Source: Gillisella vitis
GTDB taxonomy: Bacteria > Pseudomonadota > Alphaproteobacteria > Rhizobiales > Rhizobiaceae
DNA: 64,000 nt
Assembly: GCF_021559775.1 (NCBI RefSeq)
Contig: NZ_CP056047.1
Span: forward strand, 3,121,501 to 3,185,500
Direction of reading: 5' to 3'
Shown: positions 31,075 through 41,725 of the stretch, in pieces
Position numbering within the stretch: position 1 is the first letter of the stretch
How the letters are laid out: the number at the start of each line of letters is the position of its first letter
Notes under the pieces: generated by a model
Database searches by the model: none
Told to the model about the DNA's origin: nothing
Seen by the model: only the letters and a program-made list of their open reading frames with translations
Program-made: the position numbers and the translations under genes

Positions 31075-31716
31075 TTAACTGGCCTTTTCCGTCGCAAGCT
31101 TCAAACCAAGCACAATGAAGACCGCACCGCTGATGCGGTCGATCCATTGGCTGGCGCGTGAAAAGGCCGCACGCATTTTCGGCGTCGTCATGAAAATACT
31201 GACGCCGACAAACCAGGTGATCAGGCAGGTCGCCATCACTAGGCCATAGCCGAACTTAACCGCGATCGGCGTGTGAATGCTGACAACCGTGGAGAAGATC
31301 GACAGGAAGAAAAACACCGGTTTTGGATTGAGGGCATTGGCTGCAAAACCCAGAAAGAAGGACTTGGAGATCGACTGGCGTTTTCGATCGCCCGCCTCCA
31401 CAGTCGGCTGCGCCGTCATATCGGATTTACCCGCCCGCAATGACTTCACACCAATGTAAAGCAGATAGGCGACACCACACCATTTGACGATATTGAACAG
31501 GTAGATCGACTGGGAAATGATCAGGCCAAGGCCGAGAATGGTGTAGGTCACATGAAACATCAGCGACGAACCAACACCGAAACTGGTGATGATCGCCTCA
31601 CGCCGTCCATGTACAAGGGATTGGCGCATGACCATAGCCAGATCAGCACCGGGAGAGACGATAGCGAAGGCGAAAATAGCCATCAGGGATGCGAGTTCAA
31701 ACAGATAGGGATGCAT
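31075..31716 (-). CDS. LysE-family exporter
   Basis: A 213-aa inner-membrane protein with about six hydrophobic segments. The family signature is the N-terminal FAIVSPGADLAMVMRQSL, which matches the LysE/RhtB pattern (PGP(N/D) region). Homologues export amino acids or related small molecules. It lies between the MAPEG gene and lpdA on the minus strand with short gaps, so it may be cotranscribed with the suc genes although its function is not obviously TCA-related. Substrate is unknown. Confidence 0.88.
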   Translation of the reverse strand: MHPYLFELASLMAIFAFAIVSPGADLAMVMRQSLVHGRREAIITSFGVGSSLMFHVTYTILGLGLIISQSIYLFNIVKWCGVAYLLYIGVKSLRAGKSDMTAQPTVEAGDRKRQSISKSFFLGFAANALNPKPVFFFLSIFSTVVSIHTPIAVKFGYGLVMATCLITWFVGVSIFMTTPKMRAAFSRASQWIDRISGAVFIVLGLKLATEKAS

Positions 31717-31749
31717 CGACTTTCCTCACTCCGCGCCATAAGCAGCCGC

Positions 31750-32169
31750 TTAAAACAACAGGACCAACAGCATCGCCACCAGACCTGCCATCGAGCCCAC
31801 CCATACCAGCGACCGGATATAGGGAATTCCCGCCAGATAAAGCGGAATGTAGATAATCCTGCACACCAGCCAGACCCACGCACCGATCAGGCCGAACCCA
31901 TGTGGATCACCAGCCAGAATGAGGCCGAATGCAAGGGCAATGAACCCGGGATAGGTCTCCCTGAAATTCGTGGAGGCCCGCGCCGCACGGCCCGCGAGCT
32001 GACCGGTCGGTTTCCTGTCATTATCCCTCGGCCCGGCATTCCAGTTCGTTCCGAGTTCTTTTGTCGCCGTCATGCCTTGCAGCATGATGTGGACGATCAA
32101 CAGAAGCACACTGATACCAATCAGCGGCAAAAAAGGCGAAGCGGCAAGAAAAGTCGGTTGCATGTTCAT
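31750..32169 (-). CDS. MAPEG-family membrane protein
   Basis: A 139-aa protein with four hydrophobic segments and the MAPEG-type pattern NWNAGPRDND followed by RAARASTNFRETYPGFIALAFGL. MAPEG proteins include glutathione-dependent membrane enzymes in eukaryotes; most bacterial members have no assigned reaction. It sits 106 bases downstream of sucB and 33 bases upstream of the LysE-type gene. The second Met (MQPTF) two codons in is an alternative start. Confidence 0.83.
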   Translation of the reverse strand: MNMQPTFLAASPFLPLIGISVLLLIVHIMLQGMTATKELGTNWNAGPRDNDRKPTGQLAGRAARASTNFRETYPGFIALAFGLILAGDPHGFGLIGAWVWLVCRIIYIPLYLAGIPYIRSLVWVGSMAGLVAMLLVLLF

Positions 32170-32275
32170 GCTCCACTTTTTGGTTCACACCATTCCCGAT
32201 GGAATGCCGCATCGCATTTTGTATCTGACATCTTCCGCCACCTATTGGCAGCGGAAGACGATCTCATTCGGTGTA

Positions 32276-33505
32276 TTAGAGATCGAGAACCAAACGTTCG
32301 GGATCTTCCAGGCTTTCCTTGACGCGCACGAGGAAGGTCACGGCTTCCTTGCCGTCAACAATCCGGTGGTCATAGGACAGTGCCAGATACATCATCGGGC
32401 GGATGACGATCTGACCACCAACAACAACCGGACGATCCTGGATCTTGTGCATGCCCAGGATACCGGATTGCGGCGCATTGAGGATCGGCGAGGACATCAG
32501 CGAACCGTAGACGCCGCCATTGGTAATGGTGAACGTGCCGCCTTGCATGTCAGCCATCGAGAGCGAACCATCGCGGGCAGCCTTGGCAAGACGACCGAGA
32601 TCCTTTTCGACTTCCGAAATCGACATCTGGTCGGCATCGCGGATCACAGGAACGACCAGGCCCTTGTCGGTTCCGACGGCCATGCCGACATGGCAGTAGT
32701 TCTTGTAGATGATATCGGTGCCGTCGATCTCAGCGTTGACGGCAGGAAGTTCCTTCAGGGCGTGGGTAACAGCCTTGGTGAAGAAGCCCATGAAGCCCAG
32801 CTTGACGCCATGCTTCTTTTCGAAAATGTCCTTGTATTTGTTGCGCAGGCTCATCACCGCCGACATGTCCACCTCGTTATAGGTGGTCAGCATGGCAGCC
32901 GTGTTCTGCGCATCCTTCAAGCGCTTGGCGATGGTCTGGCGCAGGCGGGTCATCTTGACGCGCTCTTCGCGGGATGCATCGTCGGCAGACGAGACCGGAC
33001 GCGGTGCAGCAACCGGGGCCGGAGCAGCGGCAGGCGCCGACGCACCCTTGGCGACGGCGGCGATCACGTCGCCCTTCAGCACCTGGCCACGCTTGCCGGA
33101 GCCATCCACCTGATCGGCGGAGAGATTATTTTCAGCCAGCATCTTGGCCGCAGCAGGCGCTGCCGGCATGGCAGAACCCGCAGCCGGGGCGGCAGGGGCC
33201 GCCTGGGCAGGTGTAGCAGCAGGCGCCGGGGCAGCAGCAGGAGCAGGTGCAGCCGCACCAGCCGATGCGCCTTCGGCGATCTGGCCGAGCAGAGCGCCGA
33301 GACCAACCGTTTCACCGTTCTGGGCGACGATTTCGGTCAGAACGCCCGAAGCAGGACAAGGGACTTCAACCGTAACCTTGTCGGTTTCCAGTTCCACGAG
33401 CGGCTCGTCCGCCTTGACGACATCGCCGACTTTCTTGAACCAGGTGCCGACGGTGGCTTCGCTGACGGATTCACCCAGAGTGGGGACGCGGATTTCAGTG
33501 GCCAT
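32276..33505 (-). CDS. sucB: 2-Oxoglutarate dehydrogenase E2, dihydrolipoamide succinyltransferase
   Basis: A 409-aa E2 component. Domains in order: a lipoyl domain (1-80) with the lipoylated Lys43 in [11 protein letters not shown]; an Ala/Pro-rich linker (about 80-120); a peripheral subunit-binding domain (about 120-155, [17 protein letters not shown]); a second Ala/Pro linker; and the acyltransferase core with the active-site [14 protein letters not shown] at the C-terminus. It follows sucA by 57 bases in the same operon. Confidence 0.97.
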   Translation of the reverse strand: MATEIRVPTLGESVSEATVGTWFKKVGDVVKADEPLVELETDKVTVEVPCPASGVLTEIVAQNGETVGLGALLGQIAEGASAGAAAPAPAAAPAPAATPAQAAPAAPAAGSAMPAAPAAAKMLAENNLSADQVDGSGKRGQVLKGDVIAAVAKGASAPAAAPAPVAAPRPVSSADDASREERVKMTRLRQTIAKRLKDAQNTAAMLTTYNEVDMSAVMSLRNKYKDIFEKKHGVKLGFMGFFTKAVTHALKELPAVNAEIDGTDIIYKNYCHVGMAVGTDKGLVVPVIRDADQMSISEVEKDLGRLAKAARDGSLSMADMQGGTFTITNGGVYGSLMSSPILNAPQSGILGMHKIQDRPVVVGGQIVIRPMMYLALSYDHRIVDGKEAVTFLVRVKESLEDPERLVLDL

Positions 33506-33562
33506 GATGATAAATTCCGTTGATCGATATGGATTTCGAGCGAAAGGGTGGACCCGGCAGCA

Positions 33563-36559
33563 TTAGCCGCCGAGTGCGTCCTCCAGGAAGGCTTGCAGCT
33601 GGGCGAGATGCTTGGACATCAGGCCTGTTGCCGGAGAGGCAGCAGCCGGACGACCGGTATAGCGCACGCGCTGATACTTGGCGTCGATATGCGCCAGCAC
33701 CCATTCCAGGTAAGGATCGATGAAGGACCATGCCCCCATGTTCTTCGGCTCTTCCTGGCACCAGACCATTTCCGCATTGCGGAAGCGGCTGAGCTCATTG
33801 ATCAGCGCCTTGGCCGGGAACGGATAGAGCTGTTCGATACGCAGCAGGTAGACATCATCGATGCCACGCTTTTCGCGCTCTTCCAGCAGGTCATAATAAA
33901 CTTTGCCACTGCACATCACCACGCGGCGGATCTTGGCATCCTTCTGGAGCTTGATCGGACCGTCCTTGATGATCTCGGCATCATCCCACAGCAGGCGATG
34001 GAACGAGCTTTCACCTGCCATTTCCGCCAGGGTAGACTGGGCCCGCTTGTGGCGCAGCAGCGACTTCGGCGTCATCAGGATCAGCGGCTTACGGAAGTCG
34101 CGTTTCACCTGACGGCGCAGGATATGGTAATAATTGCTCGGCGTCGTGACATTGGCCACTTGCATATTGTCTTCGGCGCACATTTGCAGCCAGCGCTCCA
34201 GACGAGCCGAAGAGTGTTCCGGTCCCTGACCTTCATAGCCATGCGGCAGAAGGCAGACGAGACCGGACATGCGCAACCACTTGCGTTCACCCGACGAGAT
34301 GAACTGGTCAAACACCACCTGGGCACCGTTGGCGAAGTCACCGAACTGGGCTTCCCACAGGGTCAGCGCATTCGGGCGGGCCAGCGAATAGCCGTATTCA
34401 AAGCCAAGCACAGCCTCTTCCGACAGCATCGAATTGATGACTTCGTAGCGGGCCTGGTTAGGCGCCAGGTTGGCCAGCGGAATATAGCGATCTTCGCTTT
34501 CCTGATCGTAGAGTACCGAATGACGCTGGCTGAATGTGCCGCGCTCGCAATCCTGGCCAGACAGGCGGATCTTGTGACCTTCGACAACCAGCGAACCAAA
34601 AGCCAGTGCCTCGGCCATCGCCCAATCGATGCCCTCGCCGGTCTCGATCATCTGCGCGCGGTTTTCCATGAAGCGCTGGATGGTGCGATGCGCCTTGAAC
34701 CCATCAGGGATGGTCGACAGCTTGCGACCGATCTCCTTCAGGGACTTCATCGGCATGGCTGTCTTGCCGCGACGCTGCTCATCGGCATTGTCGGCGGCGC
34801 GAAGACCGGACCAGACGCCATCCAGCCAGTCAGCCTTGTTGGGCTTGTAGGACTGGCCGGCCTCGAATTCCTGCTCAAGATTGGCGCGCCAATCGGCCTT
34901 CATCTTTTCAAGATCGCCTTCGGTAATCACGCCTTCAGCAATCAGACGATCACCATAGACCTGAACAACCGTCTTATGGGCGCGGATTTCCTTGTACATC
35001 TTTGGCTGAGTGAACGAAGGCTCATCCCCTTCATTATGGCCAAAGCGACGGTAGCAGAACATGTCTACAACCACAGGCTTGTGGAACTTCATGCGGAATT
35101 CGGTGGCCACCTTGGCGGCATAAACCACAGCTTCCGGATCATCCCCATTCACATGGAAGATCGGCGCTTCGATCATCTTGGCCACATCCGATGGATATGG
35201 CGAGGAGCGCGAGAAGCCAGGATTGGTAGTAAAGCCGATCTGGTTGTTGATGATCACATGCATCGTGCCAGCCACGCGGTGACCGCGCAGACCAGACAGG
35301 CCGAGAATTTCAGCCACAACGCCCTGACCCGCAAAGGCAGCGTCACCATGCAGCAGCAGCGGCAGAACCTTGGCGCGCTCCTTCAGCGGAATCACGTCGC
35401 CTTCCCAGACTTTGGCCAGTTGGTCCTGCTTGGCGCGGGCCTTGCCCATCACCACGGGGTTAACGATTTCCAGATGTGACGGGTTGGCCGTCAGCGACAA
35501 GTGAACCTTGTTGCCATCGAATTCGCGGTCAGACGAGGCACCCAGATGGTACTTCACGTCGCCGGAGCCTTCAACTTCATCAGGCTTGAACGAACCGCCC
35601 TTGAACTCGTGGAACACGGCGCGATGCGGCTTGTGCATCACATTGGTCAGCACGTTCAGACGGCCACGATGCGCCATGCCGAGCACGACCTCTTCGAGAC
35701 CTTCCTGACCACCGCGCTTGATAATCTGCTCCAGCGCCGGGATCAGCGATTCGCCGCCATCCAGACCAAAACGCTTGGTGCCCTTGTACTTCACATCGAT
35801 GAACTGCTCGAAGCCTTCAGCCTCAACCAGCTTTTGCAGAATGGCTTTCTTGCCCTCGACAGTGAAATCCACGCCTTTATCGGGGCCTTCGATGCGCTCC
35901 TGAATCCAGGATTTTTCTTCCGGATTAGAGATGTGCATGAATTCGAAACCGAGCGTCGAGCAATAGGTGCGCTCAAGAATTTCGATCATCTCACGCACGG
36001 TGGCATATTCCAGCCCCAGAACGTTATCGATGAAGATTTTGCGATCAAAATCGCCTTCGGTAAAGCCGTAAGACAATGGTGACAGCTCGTTGTAATCTTC
36101 AACCGCGGTAGCGATGCCCAGCGGGTCGAGCTTGGCGTGCAAATGACCGCGCATGCGATAAGCGCGGATCATCATGATGGCGCGCACGCTATCACGGGTC
36201 GCCTGCAATACGTCGGTTTCAGAAACCGGCTTGCCTGACGTTGCGGCTGCGGCTTCTGCCTTGCCCTTGACCTTGGTTTCAATGGCCTTCTCGACCAGAC
36301 CCCAATTGCCATCCAGCGCCGATACCAGATCGGTACGAGGCGTCAGCGGCCAATTGCTCCGCTGCCAGGAGGCTCCCTTGGCCGCCTTTTTCACGTCGCT
36401 TGGATTATCGCCCAGCGCCTTGAAGAAGGATTGCCACTCAGGCGATACCGAATTCGGATCGTCTTCGTAACGCGCATAAAGCTGCTCGATATAGATCGCA
36501 TTCGATCCGTCCAGGAACGAGGTGATCTGAAACTGCTCGTTGGCTTCTTGCCTTGCCAT
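33563..36559 (-). CDS. sucA: 2-Oxoglutarate dehydrogenase E1
   Basis: A 998-aa thiamine-diphosphate-dependent decarboxylase that starts the 2-oxoglutarate dehydrogenase reaction. The N-terminal segment SNAIYIEQLYARYEDDPNSV binds the complex core in this family. GMAHRGRLNVL and HGDAAFAGQGVV with INNQIGFTTNP mark the ThDP domain; CYRRFGHNEGDEPSFTQP and the EAQFGDFANGAQVVFDQFI region follow. Length fits rhizobial E1. It is 172 bases downstream of sucD; two inverted repeats lie in that gap. Confidence 0.97.
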   Translation of the reverse strand: MARQEANEQFQITSFLDGSNAIYIEQLYARYEDDPNSVSPEWQSFFKALGDNPSDVKKAAKGASWQRSNWPLTPRTDLVSALDGNWGLVEKAIETKVKGKAEAAAATSGKPVSETDVLQATRDSVRAIMMIRAYRMRGHLHAKLDPLGIATAVEDYNELSPLSYGFTEGDFDRKIFIDNVLGLEYATVREMIEILERTYCSTLGFEFMHISNPEEKSWIQERIEGPDKGVDFTVEGKKAILQKLVEAEGFEQFIDVKYKGTKRFGLDGGESLIPALEQIIKRGGQEGLEEVVLGMAHRGRLNVLTNVMHKPHRAVFHEFKGGSFKPDEVEGSGDVKYHLGASSDREFDGNKVHLSLTANPSHLEIVNPVVMGKARAKQDQLAKVWEGDVIPLKERAKVLPLLLHGDAAFAGQGVVAEILGLSGLRGHRVAGTMHVIINNQIGFTTNPGFSRSSPYPSDVAKMIEAPIFHVNGDDPEAVVYAAKVATEFRMKFHKPVVVDMFCYRRFGHNEGDEPSFTQPKMYKEIRAHKTVVQVYGDRLIAEGVITEGDLEKMKADWRANLEQEFEAGQSYKPNKADWLDGVWSGLRAADNADEQRRGKTAMPMKSLKEIGRKLSTIPDGFKAHRTIQRFMENRAQMIETGEGIDWAMAEALAFGSLVVEGHKIRLSGQDCERGTFSQRHSVLYDQESEDRYIPLANLAPNQARYEVINSMLSEEAVLGFEYGYSLARPNALTLWEAQFGDFANGAQVVFDQFISSGERKWLRMSGLVCLLPHGYEGQGPEHSSARLERWLQMCAEDNMQVANVTTPSNYYHILRRQVKRDFRKPLILMTPKSLLRHKRAQSTLAEMAGESSFHRLLWDDAEIIKDGPIKLQKDAKIRRVVMCSGKVYYDLLEEREKRGIDDVYLLRIEQLYPFPAKALINELSRFRNAEMVWCQEEPKNMGAWSFIDPYLEWVLAHIDAKYQRVRYTGRPAAASPATGLMSKHLAQLQAFLEDALGG

Positions 36560-36611
36560 GGTTTTTTGCGGGCCTCGTGCCCGCCTCCCGACTTGAGGTC
36601 ATCACCGAACT

Positions 36612-36639
36612 ATTCGACCGAATATTCGGTTTGTCGAAT
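36612..36639 (-). repeat. Nested palindrome in the sucD-sucA gap
   Basis: ATTCGAC (36612-36618) pairs with GTCGAAT (36633-36639) around an inner palindrome CGAATATTCG. It lies about 55 bases upstream of the sucA start and could be an operator or an RNA fold in the sucA leader. The role is unknown. Confidence 0.45.
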
Positions 36640-36685
36640 ATCTGCCAGTCAAGGCTTGCGCTCGGCTGGACTTGAAATGCCTGCA

Positions 36686-36714
36686 CGGGCAGACGCCATA
36701 AAGACGTCTGCCCG
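36686..36714 (-). repeat. Intercistronic hairpin after sucD
   Basis: A 10-bp perfect stem, CGGGCAGACG (36686-36695) with CGTCTGCCCG (36705-36714), encloses a 9-base loop and starts 17 bases after the sucD stop. No T tract follows on the minus strand. It may limit readthrough or protect the upstream mRNA between sucD and sucA. Confidence 0.72.
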
Positions 36715-36731
36715 CTCATCCCTATGTGGTC

Positions 36732-37634
36732 TCAGCCCTTGAGAACTTCAACCAGCGTCTTGCCAAGGCGGGCTGGCGAGGGCGAAACCCGAATGCCAGC
36801 CGATTCCATGGCTTCGATCTTGTCTTCCGCGCCGCCCTTGCCGCCGGAGATCACAGCGCCTGCGTGACCCATGGTGCGACCGGGAGGAGCCGTACGACCG
36901 GCGATGAAGCCAACCATCGGCTTCTTGCGGCCCTTCTTGGCTTCGTCCTTGAGGAACTGTGCGGCTTCTTCTTCAGCCGAACCACCGATTTCACCGATCA
37001 TGATGATCGACTTGGTGGCTTCGTCAGCGAGGTACATTTCCAGAATGTCGATGAACTCGGTGCCCTTGACCGGGTCGCCGCCGATACCGACAGCCGAAGT
37101 CTGGCCAAGGCCTTCATTCGAGGTCTGGAAAACAGCCTCATAGGTCAAAGTGCCGGAACGCGACAACACGCCAACCGAACCCTTGCGGAAGATCGAGCCC
37201 GGCATAATGCCGATCTTGCATTCTTCCGGCGTCATCACGCCTGGGCAGTTGGGGCCGATCAGGCGCGACTTGGACTTGTCGAGGCGAGCCTTGACCTTGA
37301 CCATGTCGGCGACCGGAATGCCTTCCGTGATGCAGACGATCAGCGGAATTTCAGCTTCGATGGCTTCGATGATCGCAGCAGCAGCGCCAGCTGGCGGCAC
37401 GTAGATCACCGATGCATTGGCGCCGGTGACGTCCTTGCCTTCAGCAACGGAAGCGAAGATCGGCAGGGTTTCACCCTTGGAGCCGGTCCAGTTGCTGCCA
37501 CCCTTGGAAGGATGAATACCGCCGACCATTTTGGTGCCGTAATAGGCAAGCGCCTGTTCGGTATGGAAAGTGCCGGTCTTGCCGGTCAGGCCCTGTACGA
37601 GAACCTTGGTGTCTTTATTGATCAGAATCGACAT
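36732..37634 (-). CDS. sucD: Succinyl-CoA synthetase alpha subunit
   Basis: A 300-aa subunit that carries the phospho-histidine in the substrate-level phosphorylation step. The CoA-binding N-terminus reads [16 protein letters not shown]; the phosphorylated His lies in [19 protein letters not shown]; the ITEGIPV and GPNCPGVM loops are also present. Its ATG shares a base with the stop of the 126-aa gene upstream (TAATG), so translation is probably coupled to that gene. Confidence 0.97.
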   Translation of the reverse strand: MSILINKDTKVLVQGLTGKTGTFHTEQALAYYGTKMVGGIHPSKGGSNWTGSKGETLPIFASVAEGKDVTGANASVIYVPPAGAAAAIIEAIEAEIPLIVCITEGIPVADMVKVKARLDKSKSRLIGPNCPGVMTPEECKIGIMPGSIFRKGSVGVLSRSGTLTYEAVFQTSNEGLGQTSAVGIGGDPVKGTEFIDILEMYLADEATKSIIMIGEIGGSAEEEAAQFLKDEAKKGRKKPMVGFIAGRTAPPGRTMGHAGAVISGGKGGAEDKIEAMESAGIRVSPSPARLGKTLVEVLKG

Positions 37635-38014
37635 TACTCGGCTTCCTCTTCCTCGAATTCGAGGGGTTCAAATGCCTCAAAGGCGTCATTGGAAAAGCGA
37701 TAGCCCATGCCCTTGGCCGGCTTCTGCGTCAGCTGCTTCTCAAGGCTCTTGGACCATTGGGTAAAGAACCAATCGAACTGGCCGTCGCCCTTGGCAATGG
37801 CAAGTTCGCCCTTCCAGACAAAGAGGCTCGCGTCCTTGGACTTGTCAGCGAAATAGGCGAGCGCATCGTCATTATCGTTGAAATGCACCCAGCGTTCGGC
37901 GACGTCGCCATCGGTTGGAAGCTCGCTGTCAAAGCAGACGAAGTAGCACAGATTGATATCTGTCTCATTCGGGCCAAAAGGCTGGCGCTTCACGGTCTTG
38001 GATGTATCAGCCAT
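37634..38014 (-). CDS. Unrecognised 126-aa acidic protein embedded between sucC and sucD
   Basis: This gene lies in the suc operon, 4 bases after the sucC stop, and its stop overlaps the sucD start. I do not recognise a family. It is soluble, with no signal peptide or membrane segment, rich in aromatic residues (CYFVCFDSE near the N-terminus, [10 protein letters not shown] near the middle) and ends in a strongly acidic tail (LEFEEEEAE). The codon pattern matches its neighbours and the tight spacing argues strongly for a real, expressed gene. An accessory or regulatory role towards succinyl-CoA synthetase is possible but only inferred from position. Confidence 0.82.
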   Translation of the reverse strand: MADTSKTVKRQPFGPNETDINLCYFVCFDSELPTDGDVAERWVHFNDNDDALAYFADKSKDASLFVWKGELAIAKGDGQFDWFFTQWSKSLEKQLTQKPAKGMGYRFSNDAFEAFEPLEFEEEEAE

Positions 38015-38018
38015 CAGA

Positions 38019-39215
38019 TCACGCTGCCTTCACGGCTGCGACGATCTTCTGCGCAGCATCGTCCAGATCATCCGCCGAAATGACGTTGAGACCGGATTCG
38101 TTGATGATTTTCTTGCCCAGTTCGACATTGGTGCCTTCGAGGCGAACGACGAGTGGAACGGTGAGACCGACGTCCTTGACGGCAGCCAGAACGCCTTCGG
38201 CAATCACATCACACTTCATGATGCCGCCGAAGATGTTGACCAGAATGCCCTTCACAGCCGGATCGGCAGTGATGATCTTGAAGGCTGCCGTGACCTTTTC
38301 CTTGGTCGCGCCGCCACCAACGTCGAGGAAGTTTGCCGGCTCAGCGCCATAGAGCTTGATGATGTCCATGGTTGCCATGGCAAGACCTGCGCCATTGACC
38401 ATGCAGCCGATATTGCCGTCGAGGGCAACGTAAGCCAGATCATATTTGGAGGCTTCGATTTCCTTGGCGTCTTCTTCCGTCTTGTCGCGCAGAGCCACAA
38501 CGTCTTCGTGGCGGAACAGGGCGTTGCCGTCGAAGGACATCTTGGCATCGAGAACGCGCATACGACCGTTCTTCATCACGATCAGCGGGTTCACTTCCAG
38601 AAGCGCCATGTCCTTTTCGACAAAGGCTTTGTACAGGATTGGGAACAGCTTTTCAGCGTCAGCCTTGGCTTCGCCTTCGAGCAGCAAAGCCGCAGTCAGG
38701 GCTTCGAGATTGGCAGCCGTTACACCAGCTTCTGGATCAATCGCAACGCTGATGATCTTTTCCGGGGTGTCGTGAGCAACCGTTTCAATGTCCATGCCGC
38801 CTTCGGTGGAGACCACGAAAGCAACCTGACCAACAGCGCGGTCGACGAGCAGCGACAGATAAAGCTCGCGCTCGATATCAGCACCGTCCTCAATATACAG
38901 GCGGTTGACCTGCTTGCCGGCAGGGCCGGTCTGGTTGGTCACCAGCGTGTTGCCGAGCATTTCAGCAACATGCGACTTCACTTCGTCGATCGAGAAAGCC
39001 AGGCGAACGCCGCCCTTGGCATCAGGGCCGAGTTCCTTAAACTTGCCCTTGCCGCGACCACCAGCGTGGATCTGGCTCTTGACGACATAAAGCGGGCCAG
39101 GAAGCTGCTTTGCGGCCGCCTCGGCTTCATCGGCGGAAAAGATTGCCACACCTTCGGCAACCGGTGCGCCAAAGCTCTTCAGCAGAGCCTTGGCCTGATA
39201 TTCATGAATATTCAT
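38019..39215 (-). CDS. sucC: Succinyl-CoA synthetase beta subunit
   Basis: A 398-aa ADP/GDP-forming subunit with an ATP-grasp fold. It begins [19 protein letters not shown], with [17 protein letters not shown] next and EVNPLIV plus [12 protein letters not shown] later. The ATG at 39215 has AGGA seven bases upstream; the longer open frame adds eight unsupported codons. It follows mdh by about 120 bases, with a long hairpin in the gap, and precedes the unrecognised 126-aa gene. Confidence 0.97.
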   Translation of the reverse strand: MNIHEYQAKALLKSFGAPVAEGVAIFSADEAEAAAKQLPGPLYVVKSQIHAGGRGKGKFKELGPDAKGGVRLAFSIDEVKSHVAEMLGNTLVTNQTGPAGKQVNRLYIEDGADIERELYLSLLVDRAVGQVAFVVSTEGGMDIETVAHDTPEKIISVAIDPEAGVTAANLEALTAALLLEGEAKADAEKLFPILYKAFVEKDMALLEVNPLIVMKNGRMRVLDAKMSFDGNALFRHEDVVALRDKTEEDAKEIEASKYDLAYVALDGNIGCMVNGAGLAMATMDIIKLYGAEPANFLDVGGGATKEKVTAAFKIITADPAVKGILVNIFGGIMKCDVIAEGVLAAVKDVGLTVPLVVRLEGTNVELGKKIINESGLNVISADDLDDAAQKIVAAVKAA

Positions 39216-39291
39216 CGTCTGGTCCTGTGTTCGGAGCAATTCCAGAACCAGCGGTCATGCCGCCCGGCTTAGAACTGCGTTAAAACCATGC

Positions 39292-39329
39292 GCGGCTGCG
39301 CCATCATCCGCAGATGAAGGCGCAGCCGC
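39292..39329 (-). repeat. Long intercistronic hairpin between mdh and sucC
   Basis: An 11-bp perfect outer stem (GCGGCTGCGCC 39292-39302 with GGCGCAGCCGC 39319-39329) continues, after a single A-A mismatch, into a 5-bp inner stem TCATC/GATGA with a 4-base loop. It begins 10 bases after the mdh stop. A short TTTT lies six bases beyond the stem on the minus strand, so partial termination is possible. Confidence 0.75.
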
Positions 39330-39338
39330 CAAAGGCGA

Positions 39339-40430
<1,092 letters not shown>

Positions 40431-40480
40431 TTAGACTATAAAATTCTTACGTAAAGGTAAGATATTAAGTCATCAATTCT

Positions 40481-41644
40481 TCACATTTCCGCAATGCGGG
40501 CTGCATGCGCTTCGAGATATTCACGGCTACGCATCTCAAACAGCCGCGACGCCGTCCGGTCGAATTCGAACCCTTCGGTTCCTTTTCTCGCTGTCAGCAG
40601 GGCCTCGGGCTCGGCGGCAGCGCTGGCATGCACCCGCACATGATGGTCATAGAGTGCGTCGATCAGGATGATGAAGCGCTTTGTCTGATTGCGCTTTTCA
40701 GGCCCGAGATAGGGAATATGATCGATGAAAATAGTGTGAAACCGGTCGGCAAGCGCCAAGTAATCGGAGGCACCCAGCGGCTGCTCGCAAAGTTCGGCAA
40801 ACGTGAAGCGCGCCATTTTTCCAACGGCTCGCCTCACCGGCAAAAGTCTGCCTTTCATCTCGATATCCAGCGGCTTTTCAAGACGGCCTGCGGTCATCAT
40901 TTTCCAGGCGCGGTCCATTTCCCGATCCGCTACAGCATCGGCCGGAGAAAGATAGATCGGAAGCTGATCGGCCTTTTCCAGCCGGTAATCGGTCGGCGAA
41001 TCGAGCGAGAGGATCTCGACATATTGTTTGAGCAAGCCGATGAACGGCACAAACAGACCCCGATTCAGCCCATCCAGATAGAGATTGTCCGGCTCAACGT
41101 TGGAGGTCGCCACCAGAATGCAGCCACGGGCGAAAAGTTCGGTAAACAACCGCGACAGGATCATTGCATCGGCAATGTCGGTAACGGTGAATTCATCGAA
41201 GCACAAAAGCCCGGCTTCAGCAGCCAGTTGCTCAGCTACCGGCGGCACGGGGTCGGCCTGTTTTGTCTCGCCATTTTTGAGTTTCTGCCGATGGATGTGA
41301 ATGCGATTATGCACATCGGCCATGAATTCGTGAAAATGCGCCCGACGCTTCTTTTCCACGGGCGCCATGCGAAAGAACAGGTCCATCAGCATGGTTTTGC
41401 CGCGCCCGACGCTGCCATGGACATAAAGCCCCATGATCTTGGTTTGGGGCGCGCGATGCCGTGCAAAGATCCAGCCAAGCGCCGAGGACTTCTTCGCTGG
41501 TTTGCGTTCTTTCAACTGGAGAAGGATGCGATCGAGCCGGGCTGCGACCGCCATCTGGGCGGGGTCGGCCATCAGCTCCCCCGACAGGGTCCGCGCCTTC
41601 AGATCCTCGCTGACGCTGAGGGCATAATCGGGCACAGGCTGCAT
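40481..41644 (-). CDS. zapE: Cell division ATPase ZapE (AFG1 family)
   Basis: A 387-aa AFG1-like AAA ATPase; in E. coli ZapE associates with FtsZ rings under stress. The Walker A loop reads GLYVHGSVGRGKTMLMDLFF, Walker B is LLCFDEFTVTDIADAM, and VATSNVEPDNLYLDGLNR marks the sensor region. The family regularly lies near TCA genes in alphaproteobacteria by my recollection. GGAG precedes the start. It is upstream of mdh on the same strand across a 179-base AT-rich gap. Confidence 0.93.
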   Translation of the reverse strand: MQPVPDYALSVSEDLKARTLSGELMADPAQMAVAARLDRILLQLKERKPAKKSSALGWIFARHRAPQTKIMGLYVHGSVGRGKTMLMDLFFRMAPVEKKRRAHFHEFMADVHNRIHIHRQKLKNGETKQADPVPPVAEQLAAEAGLLCFDEFTVTDIADAMILSRLFTELFARGCILVATSNVEPDNLYLDGLNRGLFVPFIGLLKQYVEILSLDSPTDYRLEKADQLPIYLSPADAVADREMDRAWKMMTAGRLEKPLDIEMKGRLLPVRRAVGKMARFTFAELCEQPLGASDYLALADRFHTIFIDHIPYLGPEKRNQTKRFIILIDALYDHHVRVHASAAAEPEALLTARKGTEGFEFDRTASRLFEMRSREYLEAHAARIAEM

Positions 41645-41725
41645 GTCGAACTCCGCGGAGGATATAGGCCCGCCCCTATCGCATCAAAGGGCGGGAATTC
41701 AGAATGAAAGGCGGCTCAGCCACCC

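Noticed and set aside
33548..35479. Long plus-strand open frame antisense to sucA
   Set aside because: It mirrors the biased codon use of sucA; its own product has no recognisable family.
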